Of a stretch of DNA of 64,000 bases, positions 50,390 through 58,870 are shown one piece after another (the first letter of the stretch is position 1; every line of letters starts with the position of its first letter). The stretch is from HXMU1428-3 sp965215715 (GTDB lineage Bacteria; Pseudomonadota; Alphaproteobacteria; Rhizobiales; HXMU1428-3): contig OZ244129.1 of the NCBI GenBank assembly GCA_965215715.1, positions 1,860,001-1,924,000 on the forward strand, read 5' to 3'. A model generated the notes under the pieces. The model had not been told where the DNA came from and searched no databases. It saw only the letters and a list, made by a program, of their open reading frames with translations. The position numbers and the translations under genes were made by a program.

Positions 50390-51219
50390 TAGACATTCAT
50401 ATGATCCGCGCCTTTTATGGCATTAACATGCGTGAATTTTTGCGCTTTTTCCAACAACGCGCGCGCTTTTTATCCGCCTTGGTGCGCCCTCTTATTTGGT
50501 TGTTGGTGTTTTCAGCCGGTTGGCGCACCACCCAAGGGCTTGCCCCCTACCCGCCTTATCAAACCTATATTCCGTACGAGGTTTATATGGTGCCCGGGCT
50601 TTGCGCCATGATCCAGCTTTTCAATGGTATGCAAAGTTCGCTTTCCATGATTTATGACCGGGAGATGGGCTCTATGCGGGTGCTTCTCACCACGCCCTTA
50701 CCGCGCTGGTTCATTCTGGTCTCGCGCCTGTTGGCCAGTGTTGCGGTTTCTATTTTGCAAGTTTATGCCTTTTTGGCCATTGCCTTCATATTTACCACTT
50801 TTGAATGGCTGGAAATTGATGTGGAGCCGATTGGTTACTTAACGGTTCTGCCTGCTTTAATCCTATCAGGCTTTATGCTTGGCGCGTTAGGTATGGCTTT
50901 GTCTTCAACGGTTAAACAGTTGGAAAATTTTGCTGGTGTGATGAACTTTGTCATCTTCCCGATGTTCTTTATCTCCTCGGCTCTGTTTCCGTTATGGCGC
51001 ATCAAAGATTTGTCCTACACCTTTTACCAATTTTGCCAATACAACCCCTTCACTTATGCGGTGGAACTCATCCGCTTTGCCCTGCACGGCCAATTTCACC
51101 CTGTCGCGGCGGCGGTTGTGGGTGCAACAGCCTTGATTGCTTTTCTATTGGCTATTTATTCCTATGATCCTGCCAGAGGCATTCAGGCCAGCCCTAAAGG
51201 GGCTAAAGGGCCGGCATAA
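50386..51219 (+). CDS. ABC-2 type exporter permease of PQQ-linked cluster
   Basis: Membrane subunit of 277 residues with six helices. It opens FYGINMREFLRFFQQRARFL and shows the ABC-2 signatures YMVPGLCAMIQLFNGMQSSL, MSMRVLL-like DREMGSMRVLLTTPLPRWF and the late FPMFFISSALFPLWRI. Coupled to the ATPase by a 4-base overlap. It completes the divergent PQQ-associated cluster; no terminator was seen before tRNA-Ser. Confidence 0.92.
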   Translation: MIDIHMIRAFYGINMREFLRFFQQRARFLSALVRPLIWLLVFSAGWRTTQGLAPYPPYQTYIPYEVYMVPGLCAMIQLFNGMQSSLSMIYDREMGSMRVLLTTPLPRWFILVSRLLASVAVSILQVYAFLAIAFIFTTFEWLEIDVEPIGYLTVLPALILSGFMLGALGMALSSTVKQLENFAGVMNFVIFPMFFISSALFPLWRIKDLSYTFYQFCQYNPFTYAVELIRFALHGQFHPVAAAVVGATALIAFLLAIYSYDPARGIQASPKGAKGPA

Positions 51220-51374
51220 AAGCTTTTTCTCTTTCTTTTTGGGATGGTTTTCGTCTTTTAAAAGCGACTTATAAATTTGCACCAATTTATGGATGTTCTT
51301 GTTTTTCAAGAACATTGTGAAATTTATAAAAAACTGTTTGAAAATAAAAGATATAATCTATATACCTCGGCCTT

Positions 51375-51467
51375 GGAGAAGTGGCCGAGTGGTCGAAGGC
51401 GCTCCCCTGCTAAGGGAGTAGACGGTGTCGAGCCGTCTCGAGGGTTCGAATCCCTTCTTCTCCGCCA
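51375..51467 (+). tRNA. tRNA-Ser (anticodon GCT)
   Basis: Ninety-three bases, beginning GGAGAAGTGGCCGAGTGG and ending CTTCTCCGCCA with encoded CCA. The 7-bp acceptor stem is perfect, the anticodon loop is CTGCTAA, a long variable arm (GACGGTGTCGAGCCGTC region) marks a class II tRNA, and the T-arm is GGGTTCGAATCCC. Confidence 0.98.
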
Positions 51468-51542
51468 CACGCTAAGCGTGATTATTAAGATCTCACCATA
51501 AGTTGCGATAGATTTTTTCATCAAAAATGATTTGGCAAGACG

Positions 51543-51583
51543 ACTGCCCTTCCACCTGTTGAATAAACAGATAAAAGGGCAGT
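51543..51583. terminator. Two-part stem-loop between tRNA-Ser and crotonase gene
   Basis: ACTGCCCTT (51543-51551) pairs with AAGGGCAGT (51575-51583) and an inner CTGTT/AACAG pair extends it. It lies 38 bases after the crotonase stop (minus strand) and 75 after the tRNA. No T-tract on either strand. Confidence 0.45.
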
Positions 51584-51621
51584 GGCATTGAGTGGTGCCA
51601 ACCTAATATGCTGTTGGATGA

Positions 51622-52470
51622 TTATTCGTTTATCTCCTGGATTTTAACGAGTAGATCTGGCCAATTGCGTTGATTTTCCAAGTCAAATTGCGCCCCTTGT
51701 TCATCGGCGGTTTTGAACCGTTTCAGAGCAGGTGTTTGGCTTGTTGACTGATAGAGCCAATAAGCTTCTTCGTGCAATGCTGCTTCTATGGGCAGATCAA
51801 TAGAGGCATAAACAGCTTGCTTACAGGCATTGATTGATGCAGATGGCCATAAAGCAATGCGTTTGGCCAGAGCATCGACAAAGGGGCCGATTTCATCGGC
51901 ATCTAAAGCGCGGTTGATTGTGCCATAGGCCTCAGCCTGGTCGGCATCAAAATCATTGGCTCCTAAAACAATCTCGAGAGCCCGTCCAAGGCCGACTTGG
52001 CGTGCCATGCGTGAGGCGCCGCCCCCGCAGGGCAGAATGCCCATACCAACTTCCATTTGCATGAATTTGGCTTTTCCGCGGGCGGCAAAACGCATATCAC
52101 AAGCAAGGGCAAATTCGTGCCCGCCGCCTCTGGCAAACCCTTCAATTTTGGCAATGGTGGCCTGGGGCAATTTGCTGATGCGCTCAAGTACAACTTGTAA
52201 GTCTAGCAATTTGACTTCATCACGTGAAACGGCCTTGGCCGACATGTCTTTTAAGAATTCGGTATCAGCATGACAGACAAAAATTTCCGGCAGAGCTGAT
52301 TGGAACACCACAACTTTTACATTGCTATCAACTTCAAGTTTTTGGGACAGATTGTTAAGATCTGCCAACATGGGCAGCCCTTGAACGTTGACTGGAGGGA
52401 AGTCAAAGGTGACCCAAGCGATAGCTTCATCAATTTTGACATTAAAGGTTGTGAAATTGTTATAGTCCAT
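51622..52470 (-). CDS. Enoyl-CoA hydratase/isomerase (crotonase) family protein
   Basis: Crotonase-fold enzyme of 282 residues. The oxyanion-hole and catalytic-Glu region reads FARGGGHEFALACDMRFAAR (about 116-135) and the second Glu is in FMQMEVGMGILPCGGGASRM; both glutamates of hydratases are thus kept. I start at the ATG at 52470, 7 bases after AAGGA, instead of the one 18 bases earlier. The reaction (hydration, isomerisation or other acyl-CoA chemistry) is open. It lies downstream of the LLM oxidoreductase gene on the same strand (133-base gap) and may share its regulation. Confidence 0.9.
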   Translation of the reverse strand: MDYNNFTTFNVKIDEAIAWVTFDFPPVNVQGLPMLADLNNLSQKLEVDSNVKVVVFQSALPEIFVCHADTEFLKDMSAKAVSRDEVKLLDLQVVLERISKLPQATIAKIEGFARGGGHEFALACDMRFAARGKAKFMQMEVGMGILPCGGGASRMARQVGLGRALEIVLGANDFDADQAEAYGTINRALDADEIGPFVDALAKRIALWPSASINACKQAVYASIDLPIEAALHEEAYWLYQSTSQTPALKRFKTADEQGAQFDLENQRNWPDLLVKIQEINE

Positions 52471-52603
52471 TGGATGGTTCCTTTTCATGAGTTAACTTCT
52501 TTCGCGGTACTTATGCATCCGCAAATTTCGAATGGTTTTGGTTTTGAGATAAATTACCGCGACGAATTCTCAGGCAAGACTGGTCGCGATGAGGATTACG
52601 TCT

Positions 52604-53587
52604 CTAGGGCGTAAAATCGGGTAACAGTTCATCAGCTAATTTTTGCAGTGTTGCTTCCGGGTTTGCCTGATTGAAACGCAGGTTTAAGGCAACATGGTTG
52701 ACCCCAATATCTTGGCGTGATTGCAAATAGTCACGCAAAAAATTTATACCCAATTTTAAACCTAGGTGTATGGGCCTTGGGGGTGTGTCTGCCTCCTGGG
52801 CAAGGTCTATATATAAGGGCTCCATCACCGGTTTGTCTGGCAGGCCTGCAGTTTCAATTCTTGTCCGGTACTCCTCGATTAAGCGTGCTTGGTGTATGGC
52901 TGGGCGTGGATATGTCATCCACCCGTCGCCATTGGCTGCGATCCACTCTGGGTTTTGTTGACTGGAGCCTGTGATCATAAGAGGCAGGGTTCCTGATACA
53001 GGCTTGGGCAACATATCAATGCCATAGCTAACAGTGCCCCACTCATTTTCAAAGTCAGGGGCTTGGTTTGCCATTTGGCGAATATAGTCATAGCTTTCTT
53101 TAAAAAGCGCACCGCGCTTCTCAAAGGGAATATTAAGGGCGGGGTATTCTTCTGGTCTGTCACCTGAGGCAATGCCCATAATGAGCCTGCCTTGTGATAA
53201 GGCATCTGCGCTGGCTGCTGCCTTTGCCACATGGGCGGGATGGCGCAAGGGCAATATTATACTGGAAACTCCCAGCGCTATCTTGGTTGTCTGACTGGCA
53301 AGGGCGCCAAGATAAACGAAAGGGTCAAACACTTGGCCAGCATCGCCAAAAGAGGGCACGTTAAAAGGCACATCACGTAACCAGATGGCTGAAAACCCTA
53401 GATCTTCCGCCAGTTGAACACGTTCAATATGGTGCTTCATGGTGGGCACAGGGCTGTTGGTATAGGTCTCAATAGGTACAACCATACCAACAGATAAGCG
53501 CCCTGGTTTGAAGGTGTTATTATACCCAGCATTTATCGTTTTAAACGCTTGTTTGTTTTCTGCTGGCTTAAGCATGTTTTCATCCAT
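52604..53587 (-). CDS. LLM class flavin-dependent oxidoreductase (luciferase-like monooxygenase)
   Basis: F420- or FMN-type TIM-barrel oxidoreductase of 327 residues. Family features: VQLAEDLGFSAIWLRDVPF (about 58-76), FDPFVYLGALASQTTKIALG, and SQGRLIMGIASGDRPEEYPAL with the Gly-Asp-Arg-x-Glu-Glu stretch. In organisms of this type FMN with an FMN reductase is more likely than F420. The substrate is unknown. The gene is divergent from a LysR regulator with 172 bases between, a typical regulator-target pair. Confidence 0.9.
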   Translation of the reverse strand: MDENMLKPAENKQAFKTINAGYNNTFKPGRLSVGMVVPIETYTNSPVPTMKHHIERVQLAEDLGFSAIWLRDVPFNVPSFGDAGQVFDPFVYLGALASQTTKIALGVSSIILPLRHPAHVAKAAASADALSQGRLIMGIASGDRPEEYPALNIPFEKRGALFKESYDYIRQMANQAPDFENEWGTVSYGIDMLPKPVSGTLPLMITGSSQQNPEWIAANGDGWMTYPRPAIHQARLIEEYRTRIETAGLPDKPVMEPLYIDLAQEADTPPRPIHLGLKLGINFLRDYLQSRQDIGVNHVALNLRFNQANPEATLQKLADELLPDFTP

Positions 53588-53655
53588 TCCTTATTTGTAT
53601 TGAAGCTGCGTGCAGCTCTCAATGCTTTTTCTGGGTACTGGTGAGGTTTCCCCTC

Positions 53656-53732
53656 TTCCATTTCGGATTCAATGGAAAAGCCCTTCTTTGTGATTTTTCT
53701 AATTTATTATATTCATTTTCCATTTTAAATGG
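53656..53732. promoter_or_regulatory. LysR operator candidates between LLM oxidoreductase and lysR
   Basis: Two inverted repeats with related half-sites: TTCCATT (53656-53662) with AATGGAA (53671-53677), spacer 8, and the near-perfect palindrome CCATTTTAAATGG (53720-53732). They lie in the divergent intergenic region, with the second 28 bases from the LysR start. Their shared ATTT/CCAT content suggests two binding sites of one regulator. Confidence 0.45.
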
Positions 53733-53759
53733 CGTATTGTTGGTTACAGAATTCGGATT

Positions 53760-54683
53760 ATGGATATAATAACTATGGATACTGAAGGCATACGTTTGTT
53801 TGTAATGGCCGCTGATATGCTCAATATCAGCGCAGCTGGGCGTCAACTTGGGCTCGCGCCGGCTGTTGCTAGTGCGCGCCTGTCCAAATTGGAAACCCAA
53901 CTTGGGGCAGATTTATTGCATCGCTCAACCAGGAAAGTGTCTTTGTCTTTGGAGGGAAAAGAGTTTTTGCCCTATGCCAGGGAAATGCTGGCACAAGAAG
54001 ATGCAGCATTGACAGCCCTGGGCCATGGCAACAGCCAGATTACTGGCACGTTACGCTTTGCCGCTTCCAGTACATTTGCCCAACAGTTCATCGCGCCTAT
54101 TTTGCCAGAGTTTTTGGAACGATACCCTGGGGTTAATCTTGAGCTTAAACTGTCTGATACACAGATGAACTTGATTGAAGGGGGCTTTGATTTGGCTTTG
54201 CGAGTTTATGCCATTGAAGATAGCAGCTTGCGGGCCAGAAAACTGGGAGATGATAAACGTATTTTGTGCGCCTCGCCTGACTATCTGTCACGACATGGGG
54301 CACCAAAGGGCCCTGATGATCTGATTGATCATCAAATTTTGACCTTTATGGACGGTCCGGCACGCAAGTTAACTGCCAATGGGGGGCAACGCGATTGCAC
54401 CTATCCGCCACCTGGGGCAAAAAACCGGGTTATGTGCGATGATGGCACCAGTATGAAAGTTGCAACCTTGGCCGGGGTTGGGATTTCTATGAACTCTTAT
54501 TGGAATATTTACAAAGAGATACAGGAAGGCTCTTTGATGCGGGTTTTGCCAGACTATGAAGTCAATGATAATTCTGCCATTTGGCTTGTCTATCCAAAAT
54601 CAAATGTGCTGACAGCCAAGGTTCGCGTTTTTATCGATTTTTTGTTGGAAAAGATTGGGAAACCGCCGATCTGGGAAAGGTGA
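53760..54683 (+). CDS. LysR family transcriptional regulator
   Basis: DNA-binding regulator of 307 residues. The winged helix-turn-helix is MLNISAAGRQLGLAPAVASARLSKLE (about 18-43), of which ISAAGRQLGLAPAVASARLS is the core. The periplasmic-binding-like effector domain starts near residue 95 (GTLRFAASSTFAQQFIAPIL) and contains GGFDLALRVYAIEDSSL and the C-terminal SAIWLVYPKSNVLTAKVRVF, typical of the DsdA/CrgA-like subgroup. An in-frame ATG 15 bases downstream is an alternative start. It probably controls the divergent LLM oxidoreductase. Confidence 0.92.
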   Translation: MDIITMDTEGIRLFVMAADMLNISAAGRQLGLAPAVASARLSKLETQLGADLLHRSTRKVSLSLEGKEFLPYAREMLAQEDAALTALGHGNSQITGTLRFAASSTFAQQFIAPILPEFLERYPGVNLELKLSDTQMNLIEGGFDLALRVYAIEDSSLRARKLGDDKRILCASPDYLSRHGAPKGPDDLIDHQILTFMDGPARKLTANGGQRDCTYPPPGAKNRVMCDDGTSMKVATLAGVGISMNSYWNIYKEIQEGSLMRVLPDYEVNDNSAIWLVYPKSNVLTAKVRVFIDFLLEKIGKPPIWER

Positions 54684-54835
54684 AAAACTGCGAGAAGCTT
54701 CAAAACAGGTCTTGCCACTGGCCTCCAAGCAAATTAGATTGCCGGTTTGATTAACCCATTAAAGCATATCTTTGTATCCCATAACCGGGTTCCACTTTTG
54801 GAAGACATGCTCCAGTTGAAAGTTACGATTATAAT

Positions 54836-55096
54836 ATGATGGATTTTGAGGGCAGTTCGAGAGAACATTTACGCGCTTTTATTGAACGAATTGAACGCTT
54901 AGAAGAAGAAAAGAAAGCGATTTCGGAAGATATTCGAGAAGTTTTTGCTGAAGCAAAAACCATGGGCTTTGATATTAAGGCTGTGCGCGCGATCTTGAAG
55001 ATTCGCAAACAAGAACCGCACGTTCGAGAAGAAGAAGAAGCGATACTATCAACCTATATGGCCGCCCTTGGCATGTTGCCTGATATGGAAGACTAA
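54836..55096 (+). CDS. gapR: GapR family nucleoid-associated protein (DUF2312)
   Basis: Small, highly charged 86-residue protein: REHLRAFIERIERLEEEKKA at the N terminus, then IREVFAEAKTMGFDIKAVRA and EEAILSTYMAALGMLPD. This is the GapR family, which binds overtwisted AT-rich DNA ahead of replication and transcription and is characteristic of Alphaproteobacteria. A TATAAT box sits only a few bases before the ATG, so the transcript may be nearly leaderless or the start may be the second Met. It is followed by rsmB with a 6-base gap. Confidence 0.95.
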   Translation: MMDFEGSSREHLRAFIERIERLEEEKKAISEDIREVFAEAKTMGFDIKAVRAILKIRKQEPHVREEEEAILSTYMAALGMLPDMED

Positions 55097-55102
55097 GCCG
55101 GC

Positions 55103-56455
55103 GTGAGCGCCCCATCACACAAAAAGAAAAAAACGGTTCACGGGCTTGTGGCGCGGCAATTTGCAACCAGTTGGTTGTTTGAAATTGTACACCATCAGGC
55201 ATTGTTAGATGATGTTTTTGCTCGTGCTGAACAAGAGCCAAAATGGCGAGCTCTTGAAGTACGTGACCGGGCTTTTGCTCGGGCGATGTTGCTTTCAGCT
55301 TTGCGGCGCAAAGGTGATCTGGACTGGGTGCTCAATCATTTTTTGCAAAAACCGTTGCAAGTGAAAAGCCAGGTGCAAGAGATTTTGACCATTGGGGCGG
55401 CCCAATTGTTGTTGCTCAATGTTGCCCCCCATGCGGTGATTGATATGGCTGTGCGCCAGGCAAAACAGTCTGATAAATCAAGACATTTGGCAAAATTGGT
55501 GAACGCCGTACTACGCCGCGTTTCTGAACAGGGGCACGACCTCATGGCCAAACCTTGCCAGACCAATCGTAATGTTCCTTCATTTTTATATCAGCGGTGG
55601 CAAAAGCATTATGGGGATAAGACAGCCGGGTTAATTGCGTCTTCTGTATTAAAACCTGCTGCGCTTGACATTATTGCCAAGGATGACCCTGAAAACCTGG
55701 TCGGCCCTTTGTCTGCTAAGCGACTGCCAGGTAATTGTTTGCGGCTTGCCCCGAAGGGGGCTGTGAATGAGTTGCCCGGGTTTGCAGAAGGGGCATGGTG
55801 GGTGCAGGATTTTGCGGCCTTTTTGCCGACCCAATTGTTTGGGCCCTTAGACAAAGCGCATGTGCTGGATTTGTGCGCGGCCCCTGGGGGCAAAACTTGT
55901 GCTTTGATCACGCAAGGGGCTGAGGTTACGGCGGTTGATGTTTCAAAAGAGCGGCTTGTTCGTTTGCAAGAGAATTTACAACGCTTATCTTTGTCAGCTG
56001 AGGTTGTTGCGGGCGATGTTTTGGACTTTAAACCTGAACAGAAATTTGATTGTGTGTTGTTAGATGCGCCTTGTTCTGCAACAGGGACCATTCGTCGCCA
56101 TCCGGATATATTGCATCGGGGTAATGAAAAAATCTTTGGATCCTTGGCCAAATTACAAAGAAAGATGCTTGAGCGCTCTATTGAGTTTGTCAAACCAGGC
56201 GGGCAGCTGATTTATTGCACCTGTTCTTTAGAGCCTGAAGAGGGTGAGCAACAAATTGAGCGTTTTTTACAAGACAGCCGCCAAGTTGAGCGCATGCCTT
56301 TTCAAGCCAAAGAGTTATATGATCAAAACCAATGGCTTACAGACAAAGGGGATATCAGACTTTTGCCGTTTTATGCGCCCCCGTCTTCCGATGAATTAAC
56401 GGATGACCTGTCTGGTATGGATGGATTTTTTATCTCTAGACTGAGCGTTAAGTAA
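55103..56455 (+). CDS. rsmB: 16S rRNA (cytosine(967)-C5)-methyltransferase
   Basis: The 450 residues have an N-terminal NusB-like helical domain (about 10-140, with VLNHFLQKPLQVKSQVQEIL and AVLRRVSEQG) and a C-terminal m5C methyltransferase with LDLCAAPGGKTCALITQGAE, LLDAPCSATGTIRRHPDILH and IYCTCSLEPEEGE, containing both catalytic Cys. It starts with GTG at 55103, 6 bases after gapR. It heads the conserved rsmB-heparinase-purH order. A second RsmB-like enzyme is at 29961-31265. Confidence 0.95.
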   Translation: MSAPSHKKKKTVHGLVARQFATSWLFEIVHHQALLDDVFARAEQEPKWRALEVRDRAFARAMLLSALRRKGDLDWVLNHFLQKPLQVKSQVQEILTIGAAQLLLLNVAPHAVIDMAVRQAKQSDKSRHLAKLVNAVLRRVSEQGHDLMAKPCQTNRNVPSFLYQRWQKHYGDKTAGLIASSVLKPAALDIIAKDDPENLVGPLSAKRLPGNCLRLAPKGAVNELPGFAEGAWWVQDFAAFLPTQLFGPLDKAHVLDLCAAPGGKTCALITQGAEVTAVDVSKERLVRLQENLQRLSLSAEVVAGDVLDFKPEQKFDCVLLDAPCSATGTIRRHPDILHRGNEKIFGSLAKLQRKMLERSIEFVKPGGQLIYCTCSLEPEEGEQQIERFLQDSRQVERMPFQAKELYDQNQWLTDKGDIRLLPFYAPPSSDELTDDLSGMDGFFISRLSVK

Positions 56456-56581
56456 GCGGGCCGTAAAATATCCATCATCTTGTTATAGATGATATATTTA
56501 TCGTTAGCTTCTAATATGCTAAAAAATAAACCGAGCCTAGAGTGTGCTTAAACTTAACCAGAAGCTTTTTATAATTTTCGT

Positions 56582-58660
56582 ATGGCAAATTTGTTTAGTC
56601 GGTCACCATCTTCATTGTCCTCGTTTGATAAAACCAAACGTGATGTTGCGCTTGGGCTGAAACGCTCGCCTTTGTTTCGTTGGCTTTATGACAATGGTGA
56701 AGTGAACCGATTGCTTTTGGTGCCACGCGATTTGCGCACGGCTGACCCTAGCCTGTCTATTGAGCTAGACATGGGCCAGTTTGGATTGGCAGGGGCCACG
56801 ATTTTATTGGAGGGGCGCTCACCTTTTCATGTGGAGCCGCCAAATTTAAGTTGGGCGAAAGAATTGCACAGCTTTAACTGGGTGCGCAATTTGCACGCAG
56901 CGCGCTCTGAGCGGGCGCTTGAGCAAGCCATGGAGTTAACCGAACATTGGCTGAATAGTTTTAAAAAGCAAAAAGGATTGCCTTGGGAGCCAGATGTTGC
57001 CGCCCGGCGATTAATCTGCTGGCTTAGCTATTCTAATTTTTTGCTGCGCGAGGCGGACGAAAAGACTTACTTGAATATGATGGTCAGCATTGATGATCAT
57101 ATGCGCTATTTGTCCATGTCTGGCATGCATGCAAGCAAGGGCATGCCCCGGTTGGTTTCGCTGATCGCTGTGGTGTTTGCCGGGTTGTGTGTGGCGAACC
57201 AGGAAAAATTTGCAGAACAGCAGGTTAAATTATTGTGTGCTGAACTTGACCGGCAGATCCTTGCTGATGGGGGACATATATCGCGCGATAACTCTGTGCT
57301 TGCCAGCATTTTGCTGGACCTTTTGCCGTTAAAACAATGTTTTGTCAGCCGCAATTTAACCCCGCCTGAAACGCTGGTTAACGCGATTAACAGGATGTTG
57401 CCAATGATCCATTATATGCGGCTTGGCGATGGGTTGCTGAGCCGGTTTAATGGCTCTGGCACAACCTTGCCAGATACGCTGAGCACTGCCATGGCCTATG
57501 ATGACGTTGGCAATATCCCCTTAGAGCGCGCTGACCTTTCTGGTTATTATCGTTTGCAAGAGGGCAATGTTGTGGTGTTGATGGATGGGGGCAGTGCCCC
57601 GCCCTTAGAGCTGAGCCAGAAGGGGCATGCGGGGTGTTTGTCTTTTGAAATGTCTTCTGGCACCTGCCCGATGATTGTTAATTGCGGGTCTGCCCCGCCG
57701 GCTTTTCAAACCATGGCGCATAATGCCAGGGCCTCTGTTTCTCATTCTACCTTGACGATTAACAACCGCTCTTCAGCCCAATTTATTCATGATGATGAGC
57801 TTGCCCCTTCCGATGTGCCCAGCCTCATTTCGGGGCCAGAGCATGTGGAGGCGGTTTATGAGACAAAAGATGATCAGGCCAAAATCGTTGGTTCGCATGA
57901 TGGCTATAAAAAACAATTTGGCCTCATCCATCACCGGTTGCTTAGCCTGTCTCATGATGGCTATAGCTTAACCGGCGAAGATTGGATTGAATGTGTTGCC
58001 GGGCATGATGTGATCCAAAAGGGGCTTGGTTGGCCGTTTGCTGTGCATTTTCATATTCATCCTGATGTGGAGCCGGCGCGGTCAAGCGATGGTTTGTCTG
58101 TTACCCTGACTTTACCTGACAGTCAGGTTTGGAAACTCACAGCCAATGATGCGGTCATCCATTTGGAAGAAAGCACTTTTTATGCCGACTTTGCTGGCCC
58201 CTGCCAGTCTATCCAGGCGGTTATCCGCGGCAATTGTGTGGGGCCAATTAGCATTCCTTGGAAACTGACAAAAGTGATTGAAACGCAAACACCGGATCCT
58301 AGCAAGGTGCCAACCTGGCTGTCCAAGAATGTCATTTCGTTGGAAGAGGCGCTGGAAGAACAAGCGGGAGAGAAGGACAAAGAAGAAAAGCCTTCAAAAG
58401 AGGCTCAGATTACGGACTTGGTTGAGGATAAAGAGATCGAACAACCAAAACCTAAAAAGAAAAAGCCTGGCAAGGCTAATATGAAATCTAAAAAGCCTCG
58501 TTCTAAGAAGCGTTCTGGTTTGGCGTCTTTGCCAACTTTTGAATCCACCGGGGCGTCCCCTCCGCCGTTGCCCAAAAAAGGCAAAACGACAGATGAAACG
58601 GATAAGAAAAAAGAAGATGGCTCCAAATCAGATCAGCCAAAGAAGCCTGAAACTGATTAG
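56582..58660 (+). CDS. Heparinase II/III-like protein with charged C-terminal tail
   Basis: The 692 residues include an N-terminal helical toroid region (about 60-310) with LPWEPDVAARRLICWLSYSN and a beta-sandwich lyase-like domain (about 340-560) with GHAGCLSFEMSSGTCPMIVN and RASVSHSTLTINNRSS. The family cleaves acidic polysaccharides, but the substrate of this alphaproteobacterial subgroup is not known. No signal peptide is visible. Residues from about 590 to the end are unusually rich in Lys, Glu, Pro and Ser (SKKPRSKKRSGL), apparently disordered. Its place between rsmB and purH is conserved in Rhizobiales-type genomes. Confidence 0.88.
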   Translation: MANLFSRSPSSLSSFDKTKRDVALGLKRSPLFRWLYDNGEVNRLLLVPRDLRTADPSLSIELDMGQFGLAGATILLEGRSPFHVEPPNLSWAKELHSFNWVRNLHAARSERALEQAMELTEHWLNSFKKQKGLPWEPDVAARRLICWLSYSNFLLREADEKTYLNMMVSIDDHMRYLSMSGMHASKGMPRLVSLIAVVFAGLCVANQEKFAEQQVKLLCAELDRQILADGGHISRDNSVLASILLDLLPLKQCFVSRNLTPPETLVNAINRMLPMIHYMRLGDGLLSRFNGSGTTLPDTLSTAMAYDDVGNIPLERADLSGYYRLQEGNVVVLMDGGSAPPLELSQKGHAGCLSFEMSSGTCPMIVNCGSAPPAFQTMAHNARASVSHSTLTINNRSSAQFIHDDELAPSDVPSLISGPEHVEAVYETKDDQAKIVGSHDGYKKQFGLIHHRLLSLSHDGYSLTGEDWIECVAGHDVIQKGLGWPFAVHFHIHPDVEPARSSDGLSVTLTLPDSQVWKLTANDAVIHLEESTFYADFAGPCQSIQAVIRGNCVGPISIPWKLTKVIETQTPDPSKVPTWLSKNVISLEEALEEQAGEKDKEEKPSKEAQITDLVEDKEIEQPKPKKKKPGKANMKSKKPRSKKRSGLASLPTFESTGASPPPLPKKGKTTDETDKKKEDGSKSDQPKKPETD

Positions 58661-58810
58661 GACGAAATGCCACATCTAGGCGTTTATAATTCCCTTTGTA
58701 TTTCTTAAGTTCCAAGCAGAAAAGTCATTTGACTGGTGTTTGAATCGTGCTAGAGCTTAGCCCGTATCAATAAGCGGCCTCTTTAGGCTTTATTTTCCTT
58801 TATGCATTTG

Positions 58811-58854
58811 CTCTCGCGTTTCGTTTCATCAAACGGAGAGCTTTGGCTTTTTTT
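58811..58854 (+). promoter_or_regulatory. Terminator-like hairpin in the purH leader (possible attenuator)
   Basis: CTCTC-CGTTT (58811-58821, one bulged G) pairs with AAACG-GAGAG (58831-58840), followed by CTTTGG and seven T residues. It ends 17 bases before the purH start codon, so transcripts that stop here would not express purH. It does not resemble the ZTP or guanine riboswitch cores. Confidence 0.5.
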
Positions 58855-58870
58855 GAAAGGTCTTTTTTCC

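Noticed and set aside
51277..51524. Open frames on both strands across tRNA-Ser
   Set aside because: They are translations of the tRNA gene itself.
58661..58870. ZTP or purine riboswitch before purH
   Set aside because: The conserved core sequences of these riboswitches were looked for and are not there; only a simple hairpin with a T-tract is seen.
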